Assembly: GCA_947500445.1 (NCBI GenBank)
Contig: CANMSB010000010.1
Location: 62,001 to 126,000, forward strand
Direction: 5' to 3'
DNA: 64,000 nt
Origin: an uncultured Flavobacteriaceae bacterium
Lineage (GTDB): Bacteria > Bacteroidota > Bacteroidia > Flavobacteriales > Flavobacteriaceae
Below the pieces are notes generated by a model. The model had not been told where the DNA came from, searched no databases, and saw nothing but the letters and a program-made list of their open reading frames with translations. This document shows positions 26,205 through 36,131 of this stretch, in pieces. Positions within the stretch are counted from its first letter, which is position 1. The number at the start of each line of letters is the position of its first letter. The translations under genes were made by a program, and so were the position numbers.

Positions 26205-27068
26205 ATGATTTTAAATTTTCAAAAAGTAGACCTTCTAAACAAAACCGTTTTCAGGCGCATACAATTTACCCCGCCCTTAAAAGGATCTGAAATAATGGAA
26301 AGCGAAGCCTGTCTTATGTACGCCTTAAACGGAAACAGCATTATTTATGGAAGCGACCGCTCCATAACTATCGGTAACGAACAGAGTGTATTGATGAAAT
26401 GTGGAAATTTTGTTAGCAATTGGAAAGTTACGGAGACGACGGTCCCATACGAGGTCATTGCCATACATTTCTTTCCGGATGTGTTAAAAGCTGTTTTCGA
26501 CCCTACGATTCCAGAATACCTATCGGCCCCTCGGAACAAAAACAATATCGTTTTTCATAAAATTCGGGCGAATGCCATCCTCAAAAGCTATATCGATAGC
26601 CTTATGGTGTATTTTGACAACCCTAGTCTGTTCACTGAAGATAGCATCAAACTTAAACTAAGGGAACTCATAGGCCTTTTATACCAACTTGACGGTGGCG
26701 GTGTTCGGGCAATTTTAAGCGATATGTTCAACCCTCATAGGGCAGCCTTTAAAAAGGTAGTAGCGGCCCATTTGTTCCACAACCTTTCGTTAGATGAATT
26801 TGCCACCTTATTGAACATTAGCGTTTCTACCTTTAAAAGAAAGTTTAAAGAAGTCTATCACACTACCCCTGGACAATATATAACCAAGAAAAAATTAGAC
26901 CGTGCTGCCAGGCTTTTAAAAACTTCCGAAGAAAGGGTAACCGACATTTGCTATGATTGCGGCTTTGGCGACCTCAGCAACTTTACCAAACTTTTTTCAA
27001 AACATTACGGTTTTACCCCTTCGGACTATCGGGAAAAGCGCGGTTCCGAACTCCTGCAAAACAACTGA
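26205..27068 (+). CDS. AraC family transcriptional regulator
   Basis: A 287-aa regulator with an N-terminal sensor domain of the ExsA/AraC_N type (about 1-170, with MYALNGNSIIYGSDRSITIG) and a C-terminal double helix-turn-helix (about 190-280: LSLDEFATLLNISVSTFKRKFKEVYHTTPGQYI, then VTDICYDCGFGDLSNFTKLFSKHYGFTPSDYR). The second motif is the AraC signature. Likely target is the SRPBCC/SDR unit just upstream. ATG 26205. Confidence 0.92.
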   Translation: MILNFQKVDLLNKTVFRRIQFTPPLKGSEIMESEACLMYALNGNSIIYGSDRSITIGNEQSVLMKCGNFVSNWKVTETTVPYEVIAIHFFPDVLKAVFDPTIPEYLSAPRNKNNIVFHKIRANAILKSYIDSLMVYFDNPSLFTEDSIKLKLRELIGLLYQLDGGGVRAILSDMFNPHRAAFKKVVAAHLFHNLSLDEFATLLNISVSTFKRKFKEVYHTTPGQYITKKKLDRAARLLKTSEERVTDICYDCGFGDLSNFTKLFSKHYGFTPSDYREKRGSELLQNN

Positions 27069-27478
27069 AACCTACCGTAACCATTACCCTTTAAACATGC
27101 CATTTCCAATAGTCGTTTTAAATAAATGTCACTCCTACGACTATTTCCTCAGTACCATTCCCCGTTCCCAAAACGATACTTGGACCGTTCTTGACGATTT
27201 TGGAAATATTTACATTTGGAATACCGGAAGGTAATGGCCTCCCGATCTACGTCTACGACTTCCGGAACAAAAGGTATCATTGGAAATTCTAAATCCGATC
27301 ATAATCAAACCCAATAGGCAACAGGAACCAAAACTTCATAAAGGACCTGGAACGCTATTTAAAAAAGGGCGACAAAATCACATGTGCCGAACTCAAATCA
27401 GTGAATTAGATTCTTCCCAAAAAAGGTCTTAGCATAACCACGGTCGAGGTAAATTTCCAGATAGACGGACACCTACTT
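27069..27478. other. 410-bp stretch without a recognised gene
   Basis: Short open frames occur (for example ATG 27097 to 27234, 45 codons) but none looks like a known protein. It lies between the AraC stop and the end of the convergent oxidoreductase gene. No clear terminator hairpin was seen for the long leftward operon. Confidence 0.45.
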
Positions 27479-28807
27479 TTACAGCTTAGGCTCCCAGCCT
27501 TTGGCATATTCCCGTTTCCAATGCTGCATGACCTTATCGTTATTGGTCACCTTACCTGTAGCGGCATCGATCTGCAACATATGGCCGGCGTCCTGTGCCA
27601 TATTTCCCAAATGGCATAGCATGGTAGAAATACTGGCATCCTTAATATCGGAATTTAACGATCTGTCCTTACGGATGGCCTCAAAAAAGTTACCGACATG
27701 ATCAACATCCAGAGCTCCGATACCCTGCGTATTGGTCGTTGCGCTTTGTGCTGCCTCAAATTCGAATTTAAGGGGATTTCCTCCAAGGTCATACAATTTA
27801 TAGGCGTTCCTACTCAACTCGATAGACCCTTTGGATCCGTATATCGTTACTCCCCTGCCATCGCGTTTTGGTTTCATTACCCCCCGGCTGTGCCCGTTCC
27901 AAGTAATGAATTTATTGCCCTCGAACTGATAGGTTACCTGTTGGTTGTCCACAAATTGCCAGTCATCATCGTAGGTGTATTTGCCCCCAAAAGAGGTAAC
28001 CGTTTTTGGAAGGTTCACACCCAAGGCCCACCTACAAATATCAATTTCATGCGTTCCGTTGTTATGTATTTCGCCGGTACCCCACGTACGGAACCAATGC
28101 CAGTTGTATGGGTGAATATTATCCCGGTAGTCCTCTTTTGGGGCAGGCCCTTGCCAAAGGTCCCAATCCAAAGTTTTGGGAACTTCCATAGCCGTTCCTT
28201 TCCCGATCGAGCCGCGATTGTTCGAATAAAAGGCCTCCCCTCGGTATACTTCACCAATAATGCCTTTTTTAATATCCTCCATGGCCAAAATAGATGTTTT
28301 CGCCGATCGTTGCTGGTTGCCCATCTGCACCTTTTTTCCATACTTCTTTTGGGCGGCCACCAATAGGTCATTTTCGTATGGGTTGTGGCTACAGGGCTTC
28401 TCCACATATACATGTTTTCCGGCTTGCAGGGCCATAATGGCCATTGGGGCGTGCCAATGTTCCGGAGTGGCGATAAACACCGCATCAACATCCTTATCCT
28501 CCAATACTTTTCGAAAATCCTTTTCTACTTTGGGAACGTAACCAATATTTTTCTGGCACCATTCGTTGTGCTCCGTTATGATCACATCGTCCACGTCACA
28601 GTTGTACAAAATTTTGGCGTTCGCATCGTTGCTAATGGCGATAACATGTGCCTTTGCCCTGCTGCGCACCCCTATTATGGCACAATTGACCTGATCGTTG
28701 GCGCCCAAAACACGGGCATAGCCCTTGGATGGCATCAGCACGCCCCCAAGGGCTACGGCAGCACTTCCCGCCGTCGTTTTTTTGATAAAACTTCTTCTTG
28801 TTCCCAT
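27479..28807 (-). CDS. Tat-exported Gfo/Idh/MocA family oxidoreductase
   Basis: A 442-aa NAD(P)-dependent sugar oxidoreductase. The N-terminus MGTRRSFIKKTTAGSAAVALGG is a twin-arginine signal (Arg4-Arg5), so it is exported folded with bound nucleotide. The Rossmann part has CAIIGVRSRAKAHVIAI near 42; the family motif VEKPCSHNPYEND carries the catalytic-site Lys; GTHEIDICRWALG near 250 provides the His/Asp of the sugar site. Such exported proteins can keep NAD tightly bound and cycle it. Last gene of the uronate operon, 4 bp after the DUF1080 lipoprotein gene. It probably oxidises C3 of a glycoside; a pure dehydrogenase role is the alternative. Confidence 0.9.
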   Translation of the reverse strand: MGTRRSFIKKTTAGSAAVALGGVLMPSKGYARVLGANDQVNCAIIGVRSRAKAHVIAISNDANAKILYNCDVDDVIITEHNEWCQKNIGYVPKVEKDFRKVLEDKDVDAVFIATPEHWHAPMAIMALQAGKHVYVEKPCSHNPYENDLLVAAQKKYGKKVQMGNQQRSAKTSILAMEDIKKGIIGEVYRGEAFYSNNRGSIGKGTAMEVPKTLDWDLWQGPAPKEDYRDNIHPYNWHWFRTWGTGEIHNNGTHEIDICRWALGVNLPKTVTSFGGKYTYDDDWQFVDNQQVTYQFEGNKFITWNGHSRGVMKPKRDGRGVTIYGSKGSIELSRNAYKLYDLGGNPLKFEFEAAQSATTNTQGIGALDVDHVGNFFEAIRKDRSLNSDIKDASISTMLCHLGNMAQDAGHMLQIDAATGKVTNNDKVMQHWKREYAKGWEPKL

Positions 28808-28811
28808 ATTC

Positions 28812-30194
28812 CTATTCCTTAGCTATTGATTTGATCTTTATATTTTTAAAGTGTACCAGATCTCCATGATCTTGCAATAAAATTTGTCCGTCTTCGCCCT
28901 CCCCAAAATTGGGCCATACCTTGTATTTGCTTTCGGCCACCAGTTTTCGGAACGCATCGCTCTTTCGTTCGTACTCCAATACCTTTACTCCATTGAGCCA
29001 ATGCTCCACATGGTTTGCTTTGGATACGATATGGGCGGTGTTCCATTCGCCGATCGGCTTTGCGGGTTTTGCGGCATCGGCTTCTATAAGGTCGTACAAC
29101 GACGCCAAGGTTCGGCTTCCGGCATGGCTTCCAAGCTTGGCATCGGGGTGCCTGGCGTCGTCCAAAATTTGATACTCCAACCCAATGGAAGATCCTGGAC
29201 CTTTGTTCAACTCGGTATCCACATAATATTTGATACCACTGTTTGCGGTTTCGGTCAACTTAAAATCGACTTTCAGTTCAAAATCGGCATATCGCTTTAC
29301 CGTAACGATATCGCCCCCAGCGGTAGACTCTTCCCCTCCAGTGGCCAAAACGGACAATACCCCGTCCCTGATTACCCAACCTTCTTCGGGAAAACGCTCC
29401 AAACGGGCACCTCTCCAACCATCGGAAGTTGCTCCGTCCCATAACATTTCCCATCCTTCTTCACGTTCTTTTTTTGTCAATTTGTTTTTGGTGACCAGTG
29501 GCGGTACCGAGGTTTTTTTAACGTACTTCGCTACGCTATCCGTTATGATCCTGATATTTTTCCATTGAATTTCGGTTCCCGCTTTTTGATCGCCGTAAAT
29601 ACTGTGTACCTGCAGCCCTATAAATCCCCTGGCGGTTTGTTCATCGATCAAATGTGCCGCGGGCGTTCCGTTTATCCAAGTTTTTAAAGTGTCGCCGAAT
29701 GCTTCGATACGGTAGTGGTTCCACTCGTTCTGTTTGAAGGCCTTTTGGGCCGCTGTATTATTTTCCAAAGGATATAACCATCCACGTGCGCCTTCTTCAT
29801 AAATTCCCGCGCTCCAGGCCCGATCCGATGGGTCGATCTCTATCTGATACCCATGTACCCTTCCATCTTGATAATAGGGAAAACTGTTGCTACGGATCTG
29901 GATTCCCGAGTTCATCGTAGCATCGACCAGATATTCCAATTCCAATATAAAGTCCCCATACATTTTATCCGAGGTCATAAACGAATTTGGTGTGTTGTCT
30001 ACCGTGGTACCAACGATAGCGCCATCTCGAATGCTGTAGGTGGCCGTTCCTCCCTTTTGCGACCAACCTTCAAGATCCTTACCGTTAAAAAGCGCGACCC
30101 AAGGAGTGGTATCCTTCGGGGTTTCCGTACATCCCATAGCAAAAAGAAGGGCGAAAAGGGACGCGAATTTGACGTAATGCTTTTGTTTTTTCAT
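28812..30194 (-). CDS. Lipoprotein with two DUF1080 (3-keto-glycoside hydrolase type) domains
   Basis: A 460-aa envelope protein. The signal ends in the lipobox AMGC (Cys22). Two concanavalin-like DUF1080 domains follow: first at about 32-215 (WVALFNGKDLEGWSQKGG, SGIQIRSNS, WNHYRIEAFGDTLKTWING), second at about 245-455 (WEMLWDGATSDGWRGA, NSGIKYYVDTE, WNTAHIVSKANHVEHWLNGVKV). Members of this family have been shown to cleave 3-keto-glycosides made by Gfo/Idh/MocA enzymes; the neighbour at 27479 is such an enzyme. ATG 30194 is used because it begins the signal peptide; the open frame to 30404 is overlap with dctM. It follows dctM by 23 bp. Confidence 0.9.
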   Translation of the reverse strand: MKKQKHYVKFASLFALLFAMGCTETPKDTTPWVALFNGKDLEGWSQKGGTATYSIRDGAIVGTTVDNTPNSFMTSDKMYGDFILELEYLVDATMNSGIQIRSNSFPYYQDGRVHGYQIEIDPSDRAWSAGIYEEGARGWLYPLENNTAAQKAFKQNEWNHYRIEAFGDTLKTWINGTPAAHLIDEQTARGFIGLQVHSIYGDQKAGTEIQWKNIRIITDSVAKYVKKTSVPPLVTKNKLTKKEREEGWEMLWDGATSDGWRGARLERFPEEGWVIRDGVLSVLATGGEESTAGGDIVTVKRYADFELKVDFKLTETANSGIKYYVDTELNKGPGSSIGLEYQILDDARHPDAKLGSHAGSRTLASLYDLIEADAAKPAKPIGEWNTAHIVSKANHVEHWLNGVKVLEYERKSDAFRKLVAESKYKVWPNFGEGEDGQILLQDHGDLVHFKNIKIKSIAKE

Positions 30195-30217
30195 TTTTCT
30201 TGATTTGTTGTTTATTC

Positions 30218-31513
30218 CTATAAATTGAACAGCGAGGGCAACCATAAACTCAACTGTGGAAAATACGTTACTAAAAAAAGTGCAACGATCATGGCCAGAA
30301 AAAGCGGCAGCAAGGGCCTTACTACTTTTTCGATAGTCGTCTTCGCGACACCAACCCCTACAAAAAGGACCGAACCTACCGGAGGCGTGCATAAGCCGAT
30401 ACAAAGATTTAAGATCATCACGATACCAAAATGCACTGGATCCAGACCCAATTTGGTTACCACGGGCAGAAATATGGGCGTAAAAATCAATACGGCCGGT
30501 GTAATGTCCATAAAAATACCCACCACCAACAAAATGATATTGATCAATAACAGGATCATAATCTTATTGTCGGTCAGCCCCAAAAGCCCGGAACTGATCT
30601 CTTGGGGAATATGTTCGAACGAAAGCACCCATGACATGCTCATCGATGCTCCGATCAACAGCATTACGATCGCCGTGGTCGCCGAAGCGTCCAAAAGGAT
30701 CTGCGGCAACTTTTCCAATGAGATCTCCCTATAAAAAAAGCCGAGCAGCATGCTGTACAATACTGCTATGGCAGATGCTTCCGTAGCGGTAAAAATACCG
30801 GCTACAATGCCCCCGATGACCAATACCAATAAAAACAAGCTCGGTACCGCATCGACAAAGGTTCGAAAGACCGATTTTAAGGAGCTTCTTTTACCGACGG
30901 GATACTTTTTTTTCTTCGCCCATATCGATGCCACGATCATCAGGAAGAGTCCTGTCAATATTCCGGGAATATACCCCGCCAAAAACAGTGCAGCGATAGA
31001 AGCGCCGCCGCTGGCAAGGGAAAAGACGATCAAAACGTTGCTCGGTGGTATGATCAGCCCGGTAGTAGCCGAGGTAATGTTTACTGCGGCCCCGAACTCC
31101 TTATCGTATCCGTCTTTTTCCATTTCGGGGCCCAATATACTTCCCATGGCGGAAGCGGAGGCCATTGCAGATCCGGCGATGGCCCCCATAAGCATTGCCG
31201 AAATTACATTGATCAAAGCCAGACCACCGGGTAGGGCGCCCACCAAGGTTTTTGCAAAAGCGATCAACCTGTGGGCTATTCCGCCCTTGTTCATCAATTC
31301 CCCGGAAAGGATAAAAAAGGGTATCGCCAAAAGTGCAAAGCTATCGAGGCCCGTGGCCATCCGCTGCGATACGGTGGTAAACGCCGCTACGGACGGAATG
31401 CTGATCAACATGGTCAACAAGGACGAAATCGCAATGCTCCAGGCTACTGGGGTACCGATGGCCAAAAGACTGACAAAACTTAAAATAAGCACCAATATCG
31501 GAAGGTATTCCAT
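30218..31513 (-). CDS. dctM: TRAP transporter large permease
   Basis: A 431-aa inner-membrane protein with about 12 spans, the Na-coupled channel subunit of a TRAP system. Family landmarks: ATGLDSFALLAIPFFILSGELMNKGGIA near 50-78, SAMLMGAIAGSAMASASAMGSILGPEM near 105, SATTGLIIPPSNVLIVFSLASGG near 147, and LCIGLCTPPVGSVLFVGVGVA near 375. One base separates it from dctQ. Given the operon, the substrate is a hexuronate or a uronate-containing disaccharide. Confidence 0.95.
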   Translation of the reverse strand: MEYLPILVLILSFVSLLAIGTPVAWSIAISSLLTMLISIPSVAAFTTVSQRMATGLDSFALLAIPFFILSGELMNKGGIAHRLIAFAKTLVGALPGGLALINVISAMLMGAIAGSAMASASAMGSILGPEMEKDGYDKEFGAAVNITSATTGLIIPPSNVLIVFSLASGGASIAALFLAGYIPGILTGLFLMIVASIWAKKKKYPVGKRSSLKSVFRTFVDAVPSLFLLVLVIGGIVAGIFTATEASAIAVLYSMLLGFFYREISLEKLPQILLDASATTAIVMLLIGASMSMSWVLSFEHIPQEISSGLLGLTDNKIMILLLINIILLVVGIFMDITPAVLIFTPIFLPVVTKLGLDPVHFGIVMILNLCIGLCTPPVGSVLFVGVGVAKTTIEKVVRPLLPLFLAMIVALFLVTYFPQLSLWLPSLFNL

Positions 31514-31514
31514 T

Positions 31515-31976
31515 TTACGTCTTTTTTAGGATGTCCGAAATTTTATAATAGATGATCACTAGCCCACTCAACGGTATCACCAGATACACCAATGCCAAGG
31601 GCAAACGAAGGGCCGGTGAATATTGCTCGAGCAAATAGGTGATGTATACCAATTTGGAACCGCCGACGACCAATCCAAAAAAACAGAACAGCAGGACTAC
31701 GCCCCGTACTATCTGCTGCAATTGTTTTTGGGTCTTTTCGGAAGCACGGTCCGGTAGTACGGTGATGGCCACATGCCCGTTTTTACCGGAAACGTAGGCC
31801 GCACCCAGTACACCGACCCAAATCATCAAATAACGGGCAAGTTCGTCGGTAAAGGAGCTCGGACTGTTCAAAACGTATCGGCTAAACACTTGCCAAAGCA
31901 CGTTCAATACCATTATGCCCATAATGGTGATAAGCACATTGGCAAGAATACGATCGACTATTTTTCTGGCTTTCAT
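31515..31976 (-). CDS. dctQ: TRAP transporter small permease
   Basis: A 153-aa four-span membrane protein of the DctQ family: ILANVLITIMGIMVLNVLWQVFSRYVLNSPSSFTDELARYLMIWVGVLGAAYV is the diagnostic first half (W-Q-x-x-x-R-Y, then E-L-A-R), followed by GHVAITVLPDR. It forms the membrane complex with DctM and docks the binding protein. Genes are ordered P-Q-M, 3 bp after dctP and 1 bp before dctM. Confidence 0.95.
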   Translation of the reverse strand: MKARKIVDRILANVLITIMGIMVLNVLWQVFSRYVLNSPSSFTDELARYLMIWVGVLGAAYVSGKNGHVAITVLPDRASEKTQKQLQQIVRGVVLLFCFFGLVVGGSKLVYITYLLEQYSPALRLPLALVYLVIPLSGLVIIYYKISDILKKT

Positions 31977-31979
31977 CGG

Positions 31980-32948
31980 TTACTCCGCTTTTATTTTTTG
32001 AATTAGGGCATATAGCTCCGGATCGGATTTAATGGCCTCGTACATGGGCGCCACTTTTGCCGAAAATTGTTCTTTGCCCGGCCGCACCACCTGTACGCCC
32101 GCTTTTTTTACCGCTTCCAATGCCTCGGCCTCGGCCTCGGCCCAAAGGGAACGTTGGTGCGCTACCGATTTTTTCACCGATTCCTGCATCCATTGCTGTT
32201 CCTTTTCGGTAAGCGTATCCCAAAAGTGGGTACTGGCGACCAATACGTCGGGGGAATAGGTATGTTCGTTAAGGGCATAGTACTTACAGACCTCATAATG
32301 CCGGGACAAATAAAAGCTGGGCGGATTGTTTTCGGCACCGTCGACCACGCCTTGCTGTAGCGCGGTATACAGTTCTCCCCATGAAATAGGGGTGGGCGAA
32401 CCTCCCAGATTGGACACCATATCCATGGCCGTATTGCTTTCCATCACCCGAATCTTTTTCCCATTAAGGTTCGCGGGTGCCATTACCGGTTTGTCCTTGG
32501 TATAAAAACTACGGCTTCCCGCATCATAAAAACATAACCCTTTCAGCCAATACTTTTTTCCGTCGTCCAGCACTTCCTGTCCGATAGGCCCGTCCAAAAC
32601 GGAAAAAGCGTGCTCCCGATTTCGAAACAAATAAGGAAGTCCCAATGCCTTTGCTTTTGGCGCAAAATTTTCAAGTGTGGCCACGGAAACTTTGGTCATG
32701 TCCAAACTTCCGATCTGCAAGAGTTCCAAAACCTCCCGTTCGGTCCCCAATTGTTGACTGGGATAAATTTCAAGTTTCAAACTGCCGTTCGATCGTTCAA
32801 CAAGATCTTCCCCCATTGCGAACATGGCCCTATGTACGGGATGATTGACATCCAATCCGTGCGCCAAACGAATCGTTTTTACATCGGAAACATTGGCACA
32901 GGATGCCAGAACGAATACCAAAGCAAACATTTGAACGATACGGTTCAT
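31980..32948 (-). CDS. dctP: TRAP transporter substrate-binding lipoprotein
   Basis: A 322-aa DctP-family binding protein. The signal MNRIVQMFALVFVLASC has a lipobox Cys17, so it is tethered rather than free. LAHGLDVNHPVHRAMFAMGEDL begins the fold; the carboxylate-binding Arg is expected in GKKIRVMESNTAMDMVSNLGGSPTPISWGELYTALQQGVVDGAENNP (about 150-200), the family's signature. ATG 32948 overlaps the eda stop by 4 bp. The set of uronate genes around it points to a hexuronate ligand. Confidence 0.94.
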   Translation of the reverse strand: MNRIVQMFALVFVLASCANVSDVKTIRLAHGLDVNHPVHRAMFAMGEDLVERSNGSLKLEIYPSQQLGTEREVLELLQIGSLDMTKVSVATLENFAPKAKALGLPYLFRNREHAFSVLDGPIGQEVLDDGKKYWLKGLCFYDAGSRSFYTKDKPVMAPANLNGKKIRVMESNTAMDMVSNLGGSPTPISWGELYTALQQGVVDGAENNPPSFYLSRHYEVCKYYALNEHTYSPDVLVASTHFWDTLTEKEQQWMQESVKKSVAHQRSLWAEAEAEALEAVKKAGVQVVRPGKEQFSAKVAPMYEAIKSDPELYALIQKIKAE

Positions 32949-33622
32949 CCGAGTTGTTTTTTTAAGTTTTGTATGGTTTGAAGTACTGCGGCCACATTGT
33001 GCTGCAACGTATCGAACCGTTCATCCTCCAAAAGGGTTTTGGAAATCAGTTTTGAGCCCATACCTACGCAGGTGACGCCGGCTTCGAACCATCCTTTTAG
33101 GTTTTCCGCCTCGGTACTTACCCCACCGGTAGGCATAACGCTCGTCCAGGGCTGTGGCCCCTTGATGGCCTTTACGAAATCGGGGCCATAAATGGCTCCC
33201 GGGAAAAGTTTGACGATTTCGCAGCCCAATTCTTCGGCATTGTTGATTTCGGTCAAGGAACCACAGCCGGGAGACCACAGTACCTTTCTTCTGTTGCAAA
33301 CGATGGCAATATCCTTCCGAAGGGAGGGCGTAACCACAAAATTGGCCCCCAACTGCAGGAATAAGGAGGCGGCGGCCGCATCGGTAATGGACCCCACACC
33401 CATGATCATCCCCGGTAATTCCTTAAGGGCGTATTTGTTGAGTTCCCCAAAAACATCGGCGGCGAAATCGCCCCTAGCCGTGAACTCCAACAAACGCGCA
33501 CCACCATCATAACATGCCCGTAGCACCTTTTTGCCCACAGCGATATCGCTATGATAAAACAAGGGAACCATACCGGTGTCCTGCATGACCCCTACCACTT
33601 CTAATCTGGAATATTTTGCCAT
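32945..33622 (-). CDS. eda: KDPG aldolase
   Basis: Splits 2-keto-3-deoxy-6-phosphogluconate into pyruvate and glyceraldehyde-3-phosphate. The 225-aa TIM-barrel protein has the Schiff-base Lys in CEIVKLFPG (about 138), the glyoxylate/phosphate motif MPTGGVS near 170, and GVTCVGMGSKLI near 185. Slightly longer than E. coli Eda (213 aa). ATG 33622. It is 56 bp after kdgK, with a small hairpin between, and overlaps dctP. Confidence 0.93.
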   Translation of the reverse strand: MAKYSRLEVVGVMQDTGMVPLFYHSDIAVGKKVLRACYDGGARLLEFTARGDFAADVFGELNKYALKELPGMIMGVGSITDAAAASLFLQLGANFVVTPSLRKDIAIVCNRRKVLWSPGCGSLTEINNAEELGCEIVKLFPGAIYGPDFVKAIKGPQPWTSVMPTGGVSTEAENLKGWFEAGVTCVGMGSKLISKTLLEDERFDTLQHNVAAVLQTIQNLKKQLG

Positions 33623-33635
33623 ATATTTTAGTTGT

Positions 33636-33660
33636 GAAAGCGGATATCGGTTTCGCTTTC
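33636..33660 (-). other. Intercistronic hairpin between kdgK and eda
   Basis: GAAAGCG and CGCTTTC form a 7-bp stem with an 11-base loop in the only sizeable gap (56 bp) of the first eight genes. No T run follows, so it is more likely an RNA-processing or stability element than a terminator. Confidence 0.4.
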
Positions 33661-33678
33661 GATCATTTTTTACATTTT

Positions 33679-34719
33679 TTATCTGGCGACCCTGCCCGAG
33701 GCATCCCCACCCATTAATTTTTCTACCTCGGCAACGGTGACCAAGTTCGCATCGCCCTTTATGGTATGTTTCAAACAGGAGGCCGCAACAGCAAAATTCA
33801 AGGCGTTTTGATCATCGTCGGGATAGGTCAACAGCCCATAGATCAATCCTCCCATAAAGGAGTCGCCCCCGCCTACGCGATCGACGATATCCGTAATTTG
33901 ATATTCCGGTGATTTGTATAGTGTAGTACCATCATACAATACTCCTGCCCAAGTGTTGTGCGATGCGGAAATGGATCCCCGTAAAGTAGTGATCACCTTT
34001 TTTGCCCTCGGAAAACGTTCTAGCATCTGTTGGCATACCGATAAAAAGGCTTCTGCCTTCACATGGTCTCCTTGCATCGTAATATCCAACCCCTCCGGTT
34101 TGATTCCAAAGTGTTTTTCGGCATCTTCCTCATTTCCCAAAATAATATCGCAATAGGACGTCAGCGCTGTCATAATGGCCTCACGATCGCCACCGTACTT
34201 CCATAGTTTTGCCCTGTAATTTAAATCGGTTGAAATGGTAATTCCCATTTCACTTGCCACCTGCACCGCTTCCAAACATGCATCGGCAGCACCTTGGGAT
34301 ATCGCCGGGGTAATACCGGTCCAATGAAACCATTCCACCTCCTTAAAAACCGTTTTCCAATCGATCATTCCAGCCTTAATTTCAGCCATAGCGGAATGGG
34401 CGCGATCGTACACCACCTTACTCCCCCTACTTACCGCCCCGGTCTCCAAAAAGTAAATACCCAAGCGGTCGCCCCCAAAAACGATGTTTTCGGTACGTAC
34501 GCCGCGTTTGCGCATTTCCATGAGTGCACATTGCCCCATATCATTGTCGGGCAACCTGGTAACAAAACTTACCGGAACCCCATAGTTTGCCAACGAAACC
34601 GCAACGTTCGATTCTCCGCCACCATATACCACATCAAAGGAGTTTGCCTGCGAAAATCTTAAAAATCCGGGAGGTGATAACCGTAGCATTATTTCTCCAA
34701 AAGTGACTACTTTTTTCAT
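33679..34719 (-). CDS. kdgK: 2-keto-3-deoxygluconate kinase (PfkB family)
   Basis: Phosphorylates KDG to KDPG with ATP. The 346-aa ribokinase-fold protein has the N-terminal GEIMLRLSPPGFLRFSQ and GGGESNVAVSLANYGV motifs of PfkB sugar kinases and the C-terminal anion-hole/catalytic motif VDRVGGGDSFMGGLIYGLL with catalytic Asp near 290. YFLETGAVSRGSKVVYDRAHSA matches KDG kinases. ATG 34719, 2 bp after uxaC. Its substrate is fixed by the pathway genes around it. Confidence 0.92.
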   Translation of the reverse strand: MKKVVTFGEIMLRLSPPGFLRFSQANSFDVVYGGGESNVAVSLANYGVPVSFVTRLPDNDMGQCALMEMRKRGVRTENIVFGGDRLGIYFLETGAVSRGSKVVYDRAHSAMAEIKAGMIDWKTVFKEVEWFHWTGITPAISQGAADACLEAVQVASEMGITISTDLNYRAKLWKYGGDREAIMTALTSYCDIILGNEEDAEKHFGIKPEGLDITMQGDHVKAEAFLSVCQQMLERFPRAKKVITTLRGSISASHNTWAGVLYDGTTLYKSPEYQITDIVDRVGGGDSFMGGLIYGLLTYPDDDQNALNFAVAASCLKHTIKGDANLVTVAEVEKLMGGDASGRVAR

Positions 34720-34721
34720 TC

Positions 34722-36131
34722 TTATTTTTTCTTGAAATTGAAATAGGTGTTGGCATTATGGTAACAAATATCCTGAACCACCTGGCCAATATGTGCCATG
34801 TCTTTGGGCAAATGCCCCTTTTGAATATCGTTTCCAAAAATGTTGCACAACAATCTTCTAAAATACTCGTGTCTTGGAAAGGATAGGAAGCTGCGGGAAT
34901 CAGTCAACATGCCTACAAAACAGCTGAGCAATCCCATATTGGAAAGGGCGTTCATTTGCCGTTCCATTCCATCCAATTGATCCATATGCCACCAACCCGA
35001 ACCGAACTGTACCTTTCCACGGATACTTCCATCGTTGAAGTTTCCCGCCATGGTGGCGAAAACCTCGTTCTGGGAGGGGTTCAAATTATATAATATTGTT
35101 TTTGCCAACTGATCCGTAACATCCAAGGCGTTCAAAAACTTGCCCAAAGCATGTGCTTGATGAAGGTCTCCTATGGAATCGAAACCCATATCGGGACCGA
35201 GGGCATCAAATTTTCTTCGGTTTACGTTCCTTAACGGTCCGAGGTGAAATTGCTGTACCCAACCCAAACGTGCATACTCCCGACAGAGCTGCAATAACGT
35301 ATGGTATTTGAAATAATGCAGCGCTTCCAATTTCAGCTCCTTTCCGGATGAAATCCGTTGGAATACCGTTTCAATATCGTACGTACCTTCGGTGACGTAG
35401 TACATTTGCTCCATACCGTGATCGGCCGACCGACATCCGTTGGCGTCAAAAAATGCGATTCTGTTTTTAAGTGCGCCGATCAGCTCCTCGAAAGAAGTAA
35501 TGGATTGCCCTGCCGACGCGGCCAATTTTTCAAGATAGCTTTTGTATTCGGTATGATTTTCCGCAGCCAACGCCTTATCGGGCCTAAAAGACGGGAACAT
35601 ACGAAGTGGGCCATCACTTTTCGCCATTTGTTGATGATACTCCAAGGAATCGATGGGATCGTCGGTCGTGCATACGACCTCCACTTCCATTTGCCGTAAA
35701 AGCCCTTGTACACTATGGGTAGGTTCCTGTAATCGTTCTTCGGTACGGTCATAAATTTCCATTGCGTTCGCTCCGGTTAGCAGTGCATCGATACCGAAGT
35801 ACCGTTTAAGTTCCAGGTGCGTCCAATGGTACAAGGGGTTCCGTAAGGTAAACGGAACGGTTTCCGCCCATTTCGCAAACTTTTCCCGATCGGAAGCCGT
35901 GCCGGTAACATAGGCTTCATCGACACCGAACGTTCGCATGGCGCGCCACTTGTAATGGTCCCCGACCAACCAAGCATGGGTCAGGTTTTGAAACTTATGG
36001 TCGGCCGCTATATGGCCTGGGGAAAGGTGGTTGTGGTAATCGACAATGGGTACGGTAGCCGCGTAGTTGTGGTACAGCTCCTCGGCGTAAGCGCTTTCCA
36101 ATAGAAAGTTGTCATGCATAAATTGCTTCAT
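34722..36131 (-). CDS. uxaC: Glucuronate/galacturonate isomerase
   Basis: Isomerises D-glucuronate to D-fructuronate (and galacturonate to tagaturonate). The 469-aa amidohydrolase-fold protein opens with [14 protein letters not shown] (metal-type HxH motif near residue 33), has [13 protein letters not shown] near 155, [13 protein letters not shown] near 293, and ends with the family's [25 protein letters not shown]. Length matches E. coli UxaC (470). It overlaps uxuA by 4 bp (ATGA). No uxaB or uxaA is present, so the glucuronate branch is the main route here. Confidence 0.95.
   Translation of the reverse strand: MKQFMHDNFLLESAYAEELYHNYAATVPIVDYHNHLSPGHIAADHKFQNLTHAWLVGDHYKWRAMRTFGVDEAYVTGTASDREKFAKWAETVPFTLRNPLYHWTHLELKRYFGIDALLTGANAMEIYDRTEERLQEPTHSVQGLLRQMEVEVVCTTDDPIDSLEYHQQMAKSDGPLRMFPSFRPDKALAAENHTEYKSYLEKLAASAGQSITSFEELIGALKNRIAFFDANGCRSADHGMEQMYYVTEGTYDIETVFQRISSGKELKLEALHYFKYHTLLQLCREYARLGWVQQFHLGPLRNVNRRKFDALGPDMGFDSIGDLHQAHALGKFLNALDVTDQLAKTILYNLNPSQNEVFATMAGNFNDGSIRGKVQFGSGWWHMDQLDGMERQMNALSNMGLLSCFVGMLTDSRSFLSFPRHEYFRRLLCNIFGNDIQKGHLPKDMAHIGQVVQDICYHNANTYFNFKKK

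Noticed and set aside
30195-30404. N-terminal extension of the DUF1080 gene back to 30404
   Set aside because: The extra 70 residues overlap dctM and would bury the lipoprotein signal; ATG 30194 begins a proper lipobox signal.
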